DNA of 29,461 bases, from contig JAZRFL010000002.1 of NCBI GenBank assembly GCA_045661365.1, forward strand, positions 1 to 29,461. The letters are read 5' to 3'. Position 1 is the first letter of the stretch, and the number at the start of each line of letters is the position of its first letter. Below are positions 15,713 to 23,104 of this stretch, piece by piece. This stretch comes from UMGS1484 sp045661365. Lineage in GTDB: Bacteria > Bacillota > Clostridia > Oscillospirales > Acutalibacteraceae. The notes beneath the pieces are model-generated. The model did not search any database. It worked only from the letters and a program-made list of their open reading frames with translations, and had not been told where the DNA came from. A program made the position numbers and the translations under genes.

Positions 15713-18335
15713 ATTCAGCCGCTTCTACCGGGAACTTATCAATTTTTCCCACGACCTTTTTGAGGATGAGCAGGGCATCGGCGGCATCGGCTTTGCCACT
15801 ACCATCCACATCAGTAGCGACTACTTGCGATTCGGTAAGTATAACTTTTCCTACTACGGATTTTAGAACTTCCAACGCATCGGCGGCGGTAATTTTTTTA
15901 TCCCCATCTATGTCGCCGTATTTGATTTCAGACAAATGTTCAAGTTCAGCAATAACCGCTTCGGCAGCAATTAGTTCATTTAGATTTGTCACCAAGGCTT
16001 TTTGATCATCAGTTAATGCATCGTATGCAACACGAACAGCAACTACAATATCTTTATCTTCCAAAGATTGAACATTCAAAAGCTCAATTCGATCTATAAC
16101 ACCTTGAGCAGCAGTCTTAACTGTAACAGAAAATGTAGTGGTTAAACCGCTGTATTTAACTGTTACCGTTTTTGTTCCGGCGGTTGTAGAACTAAATCCA
16201 CTTGTTGTGAAACCGCTTGTGATTGTTTCAGTTGAACCATCACTATATTTAAGTTTGAGTTTCAAACCATTTGTGTTCAGACTCTCACCAATTTCATAGG
16301 TGGTTTTTGTAGGCTTGCTTTCAACTGAAATGGAAGATAGGGTTTTGACAGCATTTACGGTAACATCACAGGTTGCGAAACTATAATAACCCTGCCATTC
16401 AAAAGTGACTTCGATCTTGGTTTCGCCTACGCCTACGGCCGTAATTTTTCCGTTTGAAACATTTACTACGTTATTATTCCAAACAGACCATTTCACAGAA
16501 CATCCAACAGGGTCTGTCATAGCAGAAATAGTTTTTGTTTCGCCAAGATTCAATGTTATACTTTTCTCCGAAAGTGAAACACTAGAGGATATAACCATAA
16601 CCTCAAACGAATCGGTTTTCCCTCCATATGATACAGTTACATTTTTACGGCCTTCAAAAGAAGAATCAAACCCACTCACACTATAACCATTATCAATTAC
16701 GCTTGTGCTTCCATCACTGTATTCCAAACGCAACCTTAAACCACTTGTATCCAAGTATTCACCCATATAATATAAAACCTTATCCGGAGAATTAACTTTT
16801 ATGCTTTTTAAAGTTATTTCCTCCCAAACGGCATAAAGGGTCAATGTGGTGCCATCATCCATATTTGCGGTTATTTCATCGCCGGGCAGATATTTAACAG
16901 TTGTTGATGACGCCCATATTGTCCATCCTTTAAAGATGAATCCCTCTCTCTTCGGTACAACATCACTTATACGAATAGGCGTTCCATATGTTTTAATTTG
17001 TGTTGATGGTGCACCGTTGCCTCCGTTGGCATTGTACTTAATCGTGTATGTTGCATTTTTTACAGTTATTGGACAAACCGCAGAGGTTATTAGTGCGTTG
17101 TTATTATTTTTGTTTACTATATTTATAGTAAAATTAGTGCTACCTGCATTTTTCGCAGTTATTGTCAACACAGTTCCGTTTTGCGACATAGAAACAACAT
17201 TGCTATTGTAATCAAATGTGTATCCGGCACCTTCAGGCCACGTTCCTGTTAATTCAATGTTTAGTGTAGAAGTTTTATTATCGGGCATCATCAAAGAAAT
17301 CGAAGATTTGTCAAAAGATACCCTTCCTGTGTATGTAGGATTAGAAACAGTAACAGATATTGTTTTTTCTCCAATCAAAACAGACTTATTCGCATCGCTA
17401 TATATGCTTATTTTGATTTTTCCTGTACCTTTTTTCAAACCAGTTACAGTTAAAACTCCTTGACTAAAAGTATAGCTAAACAATGATCCATCCCAGTCGG
17501 GAAACACTTTAGCTGTATCCGGCCAAATTCCATCAATAGAAACATTAATAGATTTGCTTTGACCTACATTAACAGATATTGATGAAGTTGAAACAGACCA
17601 ATTAACACGCCAACATTGCTGACAAGTTTTTGATTGCCCATATTCACCAGTAACTATATAACCGCGACAGGTTGCATAATCTACACAACGTTGCGTAATT
17701 ACGTGAGGATGATCCGGCTCTTGAAGTCGAGCGCCAGTATAACTGTGTGTATGAGTCGTAGGTCCATTGACCACTGGAGAAGTCACTTTCCAATATGCAG
17801 TAACATTAGTGATTCTTACTTTGTAAGCCGAAGTTAAAGGTATACGACCTTTAGCAACGCTACCCAAAGGATCAGCACAATAATATATCCCATTTGAATA
17901 ATCCGTAAGCAACACAGCATGAGGAACTGATTCATTGTATATTACAATTCCTTCTGGACAATTCTTTAGTTCTGCTTGAATCAAAGCTTCATTAGTGCTA
18001 CCGCCAGGAAGAGTATAGTGACCAACTGAAATATTACTTACAGAAGAGTTAGAATATGAAAAAGACCATCGCAACCCAGTACCATTTATCCAAGCTGTAG
18101 GTTTTACTGTCGATTCAGTAATACTGCTCCACCCAGAATCACCTCTTAACATAGAGTATCTTCTCATCATCATTGTTGTTGCACATAACGTACAAGTGGT
18201 AGAACCTTCTTGCTTCAAAAAAACATTAGACGCATTAAGTTGATCAAAAGTGATAGCAGTGGCTGTTATCGCTCCTAAAGGAACAACGGTAAATAGCATA
18301 ACAAAAGCAACAAAAACAGACAAAAATTTTTTCAT
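15711..18335 (-). CDS. secreted multidomain protein: C39-like peptidase, Ig-like repeats, dockerin
   Basis: 874 residues. Signal peptide at 1-27. A papain-like C39 peptidase domain covers about 36-185 with a likely triad C48 (STTCTLC), H139 (SVPHAVLL) and D155 (CADP). A short Cys/His-rich segment follows (H195, H197, H209, H211, C217, C223, C238, C241). Then two Ig-like domains (about 248-427), an InlB B-type repeat (about 428-505, ending LTLYAVW), two group-3 Ig-like domains (about 508-582 and 666-740) around another Ig-like domain (583-662), a helical segment (745-800), and a type I dockerin (804-867) with duplicated calcium loops DIDGDKKIT (from 808) and DVDGSGKAD (from 842). It probably docks on a cohesin partner outside the cell; no cohesin gene is in the window. 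A+T content is clearly higher than in neighbouring genes. AGGAGG precedes ATG 18335. Confidence 0.88.
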   Translation of the reverse strand: MKKFLSVFVAFVMLFTVVPLGAITATAITFDQLNASNVFLKQEGSTTCTLCATTMMMRRYSMLRGDSGWSSITESTVKPTAWINGTGLRWSFSYSNSSVSNISVGHYTLPGGSTNEALIQAELKNCPEGIVIYNESVPHAVLLTDYSNGIYYCADPLGSVAKGRIPLTSAYKVRITNVTAYWKVTSPVVNGPTTHTHSYTGARLQEPDHPHVITQRCVDYATCRGYIVTGEYGQSKTCQQCWRVNWSVSTSSISVNVGQSKSINVSIDGIWPDTAKVFPDWDGSLFSYTFSQGVLTVTGLKKGTGKIKISIYSDANKSVLIGEKTISVTVSNPTYTGRVSFDKSSISLMMPDNKTSTLNIELTGTWPEGAGYTFDYNSNVVSMSQNGTVLTITAKNAGSTNFTINIVNKNNNNALITSAVCPITVKNATYTIKYNANGGNGAPSTQIKTYGTPIRISDVVPKREGFIFKGWTIWASSTTVKYLPGDEITANMDDGTTLTLYAVWEEITLKSIKVNSPDKVLYYMGEYLDTSGLRLRLEYSDGSTSVIDNGYSVSGFDSSFEGRKNVTVSYGGKTDSFEVMVISSSVSLSEKSITLNLGETKTISAMTDPVGCSVKWSVWNNNVVNVSNGKITAVGVGETKIEVTFEWQGYYSFATCDVTVNAVKTLSSISVESKPTKTTYEIGESLNTNGLKLKLKYSDGSTETITSGFTTSGFSSTTAGTKTVTVKYSGLTTTFSVTVKTAAQGVIDRIELLNVQSLEDKDIVVAVRVAYDALTDDQKALVTNLNELIAAEAVIAELEHLSEIKYGDIDGDKKITAADALEVLKSVVGKVILTESQVVATDVDGSGKADAADALLILKKVVGKIDKFPVEAAE

Positions 18336-18350
18336 TTTCTTTTCCTCCTA

Positions 18351-18384
18351 AAAACAAAAAGTGCGACCACCGAAGTAGTCGCAC
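18351..18384 (-). terminator. intrinsic terminator in the leader of the dockerin gene
   Basis: Minus strand: GTGCGACTAC / GTGGTCGCAC, a 10-bp stem (one T-G wobble) closed by a TTCG tetraloop, followed by TTTTTGTTTTT, which runs straight into AGGAGG and the ATG. Either it attenuates the gene or it ends a separate small RNA. Confidence 0.88.
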
Positions 18385-18554
18385 AAAAAACGCAAACCCC
18401 GATAGTCGCCAAACCAATTCAATATAAAGGGCAAATTACCGCACTCCAATTGAAGGGATCTGCATTTTTATCAAATCCTTAATTGAAGCACAACAAAAAG
18501 ACCCATTTTCTGCAAAAAGAAAATCTGCCCCTTTTTATATTCAATTGGTTTGGC
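18361..18554 (-). ncRNA. structured leader or small RNA upstream of the dockerin gene
   Basis: The predicted +1 (18554) is the first base of a 147-nt rod (18554-18408). Its ends pair over about 25 bp: GCCAAACCAATT with AATTGGTTTGGC, then AATATAAA with TTTATATT, then GGGCA with TGCCC, with a G-G mismatch and small bulges. An apical stem CTTCAATT / AATTGGAG lies within a large internal bubble. The terminator at 18384-18361 follows. GCGACUAU (18409-18402) could pair with GUGGUCGC of the terminator's 3' arm (18370-18363), an anti-terminator in form. I match it to no known riboswitch. Its rod shape and length of about 194 nt also recall 6S RNA. Confidence 0.65.
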
Positions 18555-18560
18555 ATAATC

Positions 18561-18589
18561 AGTGTAGCACATTATGGGATTTTTGTCAA
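18561..18589 (-). promoter_or_regulatory. sigma-A promoter of the leader RNA / dockerin gene
   Basis: TTGACA (18589-18584), 17-nt spacer, TACACT (18566-18561). The -35 box abuts the murC terminator. Confidence 0.85.
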
Positions 18590-18590
18590 T

Positions 18591-18616
18591 AAAAACCGTC
18601 CTCTTGCGAGGACGGT
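18591..18616 (-). terminator. terminator of the acn-icd-rex-murC unit
   Basis: Minus strand: ACCGTCCTC / GAGGACGGT with GCAA tetraloop, then TTTTATTG, just after the murC stop at 18623. Confidence 0.92.
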
Positions 18617-18622
18617 TCACAT

Positions 18623-20593
18623 TTAAAATATCCCAAATGCTTCCAGCACTTTTTGATACACCTTAGCCGGGTCTTCCAAGAATTTTTCTTTGATCAGGTT
18701 GGCTTGCAGGCTGTCGCTGACCCCCAGTCGCACGGTCATAAGCTCCATGTTGCGATCGGGGATGGTGCAGGACACGGTATAACCATCGTCGGTTTTGGCA
18801 ATGGAAATTTTGTTTTCTTTTACCGCCTTTGCCTTTTTCAGCAACGCCGCCGCCCGCATGACCGACCGTTCACGCACCGCAAGGGGTACGGCGGTTTCCA
18901 ATTCGGCGGCACAGGCTTTGCCCGACGGGGTAATGGCATAACCCACCATATCCCCTTCGTTGATCTCCTCGATCATGCCGTTTTCTTTCAGCCCAGACAA
19001 AGCGGCGGAAATGTTCCAAAAGCTGCACAAACCGTCACTTTGCAAGGCTTGATCCAACAAGTGGCGGGGTAAACTGCCACCCACCGATTGTAACATATAG
19101 CAGATCAAGATCTTGACCTGTCCCAGGTCACGCAGACCGCCGTCTGCCACCCCGTCTTCAAAGGGGTCGTGCTGTTTGGCGCGGCTTTTGCTCTGATTTG
19201 CCAATTCGGAGGAAACCTTGTTCAATTCCCCTGCCCCAATGGTCAAAATACAGTCGCCGGGACGCGCCATTTTCTTTAAAAACTCTACAATGTCCCCAAA
19301 ATCGGGAATATAATACGACCCGTCGATCTTTGCCGCCAGGTCGGCAGAAGAAATTCCTAAGGTGTTGGTTTCCCGTGCGGCAAAAATGTCTGCCAGCACC
19401 ACCAAATGGGGGCGAGACAGTTGTTCCACAAACTCGTCAAAAAAAGCATGGGTACGGGTGTAGGTATGGGGTTGGAACACGGCAATGATCCGATCGAACT
19501 CCATTTCTTCCACTGCGTCAAACAACGCTTTGATCTCACCGGGATGATGAGCATAGTCGTCGTAAATTACCGCACCGCCATATTCCCCTTTGAACTCAAA
19601 TCGACGACCCACGCCGAAATACGAATTCAAACCTTTCACGATTGCGGTCACGTCAAATCCGTTTTGGTCGGCCGCCGCCACACAAGCCAAAGCGTTTAAC
19701 ACGTTGTGCTTGCCGGGTACCAACAATTGGATCTTTGCCAAAAATTCTCCTTGTTTAAACACGTCAAAAGATGAGGTGCCATGGTGAAAGGTAATGTTTT
19801 TTGCCATATAGTCGGCGGTGTTTTCCATACCAAAGGTAACGATTTTGCGGGGAAGCTCTTTTACACAATCCACCGCACCCTCGTCGTCGGCATTTATGAC
19901 CACAACACCGGTTTCTTCGGGCACACGCAAAGCAAATTGACGGAAGGAGTTTTTCACGTCGTCTAAATCCTTAAAAAAGTCCAAATGATCGGCTTCTACG
20001 TTCAAAATCACCGCCGTGGTGGGGCAAAAATGCAAAAAGGAGTTGCAATATTCGCAAGATTCCAGCACGATCACTTCTTTTTTCAACCCTACCCGATGAC
20101 CGCCGCCCAAAATCGGCAGATCGCCGCCGATCATAATGGTAGGATCGGTATCGGCCGCCAACGCCACGTGAGTCAGCATAGAGGTAGTAGAGGTTTTACC
20201 GTGGGTACCCGCCACGCACAGGGCGGTTTGGTAGCCTTCCATAACAGCCCCCCAACCTTGCGCACGTTCAAACACGGGTATTCCCTTTTGCCGCGCCGCC
20301 ATAATTTCGGGGTTGTCCTCATGAATAGCGGCAGAACGAATGATATAATCGGCACCTTCTACGTTTTCGGCTTTGTGTCCCACCGTAACGAAAATTCCTT
20401 TACTGCGAAGCATTGCCACCGTTTCGGATTCTTTAAAGTCCGAACCGCTCACATCACAGCCGGCCGCTTGCAGAGTTTCTGCCAGCGAACACATGGAAAC
20501 ACCGCCGATCCCGATCAAAAATGCTTTTTTATCGGGTTGATTGATATAGGTTGAAACATCTGATTGCATCGACATTTCATCAGCTCTTTTCAT
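18623..20593 (-). CDS. murC: UDP-N-acetylmuramate--L-alanine ligase fused to a DUF4364-like domain
   Basis: 656 residues, about 190 longer than a normal MurC. Residues 22-466 are a full MurC: IGIGGVSMCSLAE at 27-39, ATP loop GTHGKTST at 129-136, and DDYAHHPGEI at 345-354. MurC adds the first amino acid of the peptidoglycan stem peptide. From about 475 to the end the sequence resembles clostridial DUF4364 proteins: a winged-helix-like part (VKILICYMLQS, ALSGLKENGMIEE) and a second part with MELMTVRLGVSD. No stop, start codon or ribosome site lies at the junction (about 19170), so it looks like a real fusion. ATG 20593 is 5 nt after the previous stop and lacks a clear ribosome site; ATGs at 20575 and 20569 are alternatives. 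Confidence 0.93.
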   Translation of the reverse strand: MKRADEMSMQSDVSTYINQPDKKAFLIGIGGVSMCSLAETLQAAGCDVSGSDFKESETVAMLRSKGIFVTVGHKAENVEGADYIIRSAAIHEDNPEIMAARQKGIPVFERAQGWGAVMEGYQTALCVAGTHGKTSTTSMLTHVALAADTDPTIMIGGDLPILGGGHRVGLKKEVIVLESCEYCNSFLHFCPTTAVILNVEADHLDFFKDLDDVKNSFRQFALRVPEETGVVVINADDEGAVDCVKELPRKIVTFGMENTADYMAKNITFHHGTSSFDVFKQGEFLAKIQLLVPGKHNVLNALACVAAADQNGFDVTAIVKGLNSYFGVGRRFEFKGEYGGAVIYDDYAHHPGEIKALFDAVEEMEFDRIIAVFQPHTYTRTHAFFDEFVEQLSRPHLVVLADIFAARETNTLGISSADLAAKIDGSYYIPDFGDIVEFLKKMARPGDCILTIGAGELNKVSSELANQSKSRAKQHDPFEDGVADGGLRDLGQVKILICYMLQSVGGSLPRHLLDQALQSDGLCSFWNISAALSGLKENGMIEEINEGDMVGYAITPSGKACAAELETAVPLAVRERSVMRAAALLKKAKAVKENKISIAKTDDGYTVSCTIPDRNMELMTVRLGVSDSLQANLIKEKFLEDPAKVYQKVLEAFGIF

Positions 20594-20598
20594 AAATC

Positions 20599-21264
20599 TT
20601 ATAACTTGTAAACACCTGAATCCAGCCGTACGATCTCGTTGGCATGGTATTTGTAATATTGATGCACCGGTTGGTCAAAGGCGGCATATTCCTCTACCGT
20701 AAATTCCCGCGGATTTAACTGATAGATCTTTTGCTCTTGGGGCGCGCAAAAGTACACCGACTCGTGTTGACAATACAGTCCCTCCGGGCAAGGCAAACAG
20801 CCGTTGCCGCCGCCAAATCGCATTTCGGGACGCAAGGTGCGAGCGTGGTACCGCACGATCGCTCCTGCTTCTCCAAAAGAAACGTACAAACCGTTTTCGT
20901 CCAACGCAAGTCCCGCAGGGGGGCAATCATTGTAAAGCAACTGTCCTTGCCAGGACACGGTTCCATCGCCGTGATAGACGCGCGCATTTCCCGCAGGGTC
21001 CACCGTCAACAATCGATGATCGGGCAAAAACAGGGTGCGCAGTTGCAAAAATTCTTCAGGATTGTCGGCATAGCGGTCAAAATGTTGACCAAACTTTTCC
21101 AACAAATACACGTTGCGAGTAATGGGTGACAAGGTCAGCCGTTCAAAGTCCAACATTTTGTAAGACACCATGGCTTTGCCTTCCCGTTCCTCTTTGACGG
21201 CAAAGATAAAACCGTTTTGCGACGGAAACACCTGAAAGGCATTTTGGTCCAAAATCTGCTTCAT
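20599..21264 (-). CDS. hypothetical protein between rex and murC
   Basis: 221 residues, no family recognised. No signal peptide or membrane segment; the sequence is mostly short predicted strands with repeated stretches such as RLLTVDPAGNARVYHGDG, GLALDENGLYVSFGEAGAIVRY and ESVYFCAPQEQKIYQL, which read like blades of a small beta-propeller. It contains a CLPCPEGLYC cluster of three cysteines. AGGTGA precedes ATG 21264, 10 nt after the rex stop, and the murC ATG follows 5 nt after its stop, so it is firmly within the operon and likely expressed. The propeller idea is inference from pattern only. Confidence 0.75.
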   Translation of the reverse strand: MKQILDQNAFQVFPSQNGFIFAVKEEREGKAMVSYKMLDFERLTLSPITRNVYLLEKFGQHFDRYADNPEEFLQLRTLFLPDHRLLTVDPAGNARVYHGDGTVSWQGQLLYNDCPPAGLALDENGLYVSFGEAGAIVRYHARTLRPEMRFGGGNGCLPCPEGLYCQHESVYFCAPQEQKIYQLNPREFTVEEYAAFDQPVHQYYKYHANEIVRLDSGVYKL

Positions 21265-21274
21265 GCCCCGTCAC

Positions 21275-21904
21275 CTACCAAGTGATCTTGTAGCACAGGG
21301 TCATTAAGCTGTCACCAATATGCACGTTTTCCACCAGCACGTCGGGATAGTCCAATAAAATATCGTAGGAACTGAAGTTCCAAAATGAAGTGATCCCCAT
21401 ATTGATCAATTGGGGGGTTAATTCCTTGGCGGCCTCTTCGGGCAAGCACATAATTGCCACCTTGGGGCGATTTTCACGGCAAAACTCGTCCAATCCATCT
21501 ACATGACGGATGGGAATTTCTCGAATCATTTGACCGGTAAGAGATTCTTTTTTGTCAAAGATCCCAATCAGTTCAAAACCGCCCTGTTCGCCCAACACAT
21601 GATTGGCAACCGCACGACCCAAATTGCCGCTACCGATCAATATGGCGGTATAACAATAGTGCAAGCCCAAGATCTTGCCGATCTCTTCGTGCAGTTTTTC
21701 CACGTTATAGCCATAGCCTTGGTGACCAAATCCGCCGTAGCGATTAAAGTCTTGACGGATCTGAGAAGCAGTCAACCCCAATCGTTCCGACAGTTCACGG
21801 GACGATACGCGCACCACACCGGTTTTTTTCAATTCGCCCAAAAAACGATAGTACCGAGGCAATCTTCTGATTACGGCTACCGAAATATCATCTTTACTTG
21901 ACAT
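21275..21904 (-). CDS. rex: redox-sensing transcriptional repressor Rex
   Basis: 209 residues, usual length. Rex senses the NADH/NAD+ ratio and represses fermentation and respiration genes when NADH is low. An N-terminal winged helix (about 8-80) has the conserved recognition part LGLTASQIRQDFNRYGGFG, and the Rossmann domain has GSGNLGRA at 91-98. The C-terminal helix for domain swapping is present. AAAAGGAGACATTGCT precedes ATG 21904, 20 nt after the icd stop. Being in one unit with aconitase and isocitrate dehydrogenase ties NADH sensing to the genes that feed it. I found no convincing TTGTGA-N6-TCACAA Rex operator in the window. Confidence 0.97.
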   Translation of the reverse strand: MSSKDDISVAVIRRLPRYYRFLGELKKTGVVRVSSRELSERLGLTASQIRQDFNRYGGFGHQGYGYNVEKLHEEIGKILGLHYCYTAILIGSGNLGRAVANHVLGEQGGFELIGIFDKKESLTGQMIREIPIRHVDGLDEFCRENRPKVAIMCLPEEAAKELTPQLINMGITSFWNFSSYDILLDYPDVLVENVHIGDSLMTLCYKITW

Positions 21905-21924
21905 AGCAATGTCTCCTTTTTCAT

Positions 21925-23091
21925 TTATTGAGCCAAGGTTTCTACCGTGGCCATTACGTAATCACCAAATTCGTTGCAGGTGCAACCGGTGTCACGGCCG
22001 GTAATGGCGAGTTTCTTTTCTTTAAACATGCAAATATCCAGGGCTTGTTCCAACAAATCGGCTTCTTTTTGTCTGCCGATATGAGAAAGCAACATAACAG
22101 TAGCACGAAGCATAGAGCAGGGGTCGGCATATTTGTCACGACCTTCGGCAACCATACGGGGAGCCGAGCCGTGAATGGCTTCGAACATGGCATAGCGTTT
22201 GCCGATGTTACCGCTACCTGCGGTACCTACACCGCCTTGGAATTCGGCGGCTTCGTCGGTGATGATGTCGCCGTACAAATTGGGCAATACAAATACTTGG
22301 AAATCGGTGCGACGTTTTTTGTCAATGAGTTTGGCGGTGGTAATGTCAATATACCAGTCGTCGGTGGTGATTTCGGGATATTCTTCCCCAATTTTTTGGC
22401 AAAGCTTCAAAAACTTACCGTCGGTGGTTTTAATTACGTTGGCTTTGGTGATGATAGACACACGGTCTTTCTTGTTGTTTTTGGCATATTCGTAAGCCAA
22501 ACGAGCGATGCGTTCGGTACCGTCGGTGGTGGTAACGGTAAAGTCCACTGCCAAATCGTCGGTAACGTGAACGCCTTTAGAGCCTACGGCGTAGCCGCCT
22601 TCGGTGTTTTCACGGAAGAAGGTCCAGTCGATGCCTTCTTCGGGCACTTTCACGGGACGCACATTGGCAAACAGATCCAACTCTTTGCGCATGGCAACGT
22701 TGGCACTTTCAATATTGGGCCAAGGGTCGCCGGCACGGGGGGTGGTGGTAGGTCCTTTCAAAATTACGTGGCATTCTTTCAGTTCGGCCAGCACATCATC
22801 GGGAATGGCTTTGTTGACAGCGGCACGGTTTTCAATGGTCAAGCCGTCGATTTTTTTGAAGGTTACTTTGCCTGCTTCCACTTCGTCTTTGAGAAGGAAG
22901 CGGAGTACCCGCTCGGCTTCATTGGTGATAACGGGGCCAATGCCGTCACCGCCGCAAATGCCGATGATGAGGGTATCCAATTTATCGTAATCCAAAAAAT
23001 CCTTGTCTTGTTTCATGCGATCCACACGAGCCAATTGCTCACGAACCACCGCTTCAAATTTTGCTACTGCTTCTCTTACTTGTTGTTCCAT
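21925..23091 (-). CDS. icd: isocitrate dehydrogenase
   Basis: 388 residues, of the isocitrate/isopropylmalate dehydrogenase family. The substrate loop ESANVAMRKELDL (S129, N131, R135) matches the S-x-N-V-x-x-R signature of isocitrate dehydrogenases rather than that of isopropylmalate enzymes. The catalytic Tyr lies in FRENTEGGYAVGS (from about 159), and the metal-binding aspartates in the LPNLYGDIITDEAAEFQGG region. HGSAPRMVAEG marks the cofactor loop; I cannot decide between NAD and NADP. ATG 23091 has AGGAG 10 nt upstream; a longer frame from 23118 would run into acn. It is 13 nt behind acn, so citrate to 2-oxoglutarate is encoded together, probably for glutamate supply. Confidence 0.93.
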   Translation of the reverse strand: MEQQVREAVAKFEAVVREQLARVDRMKQDKDFLDYDKLDTLIIGICGGDGIGPVITNEAERVLRFLLKDEVEAGKVTFKKIDGLTIENRAAVNKAIPDDVLAELKECHVILKGPTTTPRAGDPWPNIESANVAMRKELDLFANVRPVKVPEEGIDWTFFRENTEGGYAVGSKGVHVTDDLAVDFTVTTTDGTERIARLAYEYAKNNKKDRVSIITKANVIKTTDGKFLKLCQKIGEEYPEITTDDWYIDITTAKLIDKKRRTDFQVFVLPNLYGDIITDEAAEFQGGVGTAGSGNIGKRYAMFEAIHGSAPRMVAEGRDKYADPCSMLRATVMLLSHIGRQKEADLLEQALDICMFKEKKLAITGRDTGCTCNEFGDYVMATVETLAQ

Positions 23092-23104
23092 TGTATTGTC
23101 ACTC

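Noticed and set aside
18408..18554. Simple MITE as the explanation of the inverted repeat before the dockerin gene
   Set aside because: Not excluded, but the repeat starts exactly at the predicted +1 and is followed by a terminator and ribosome site, which fits a transcribed RNA better.
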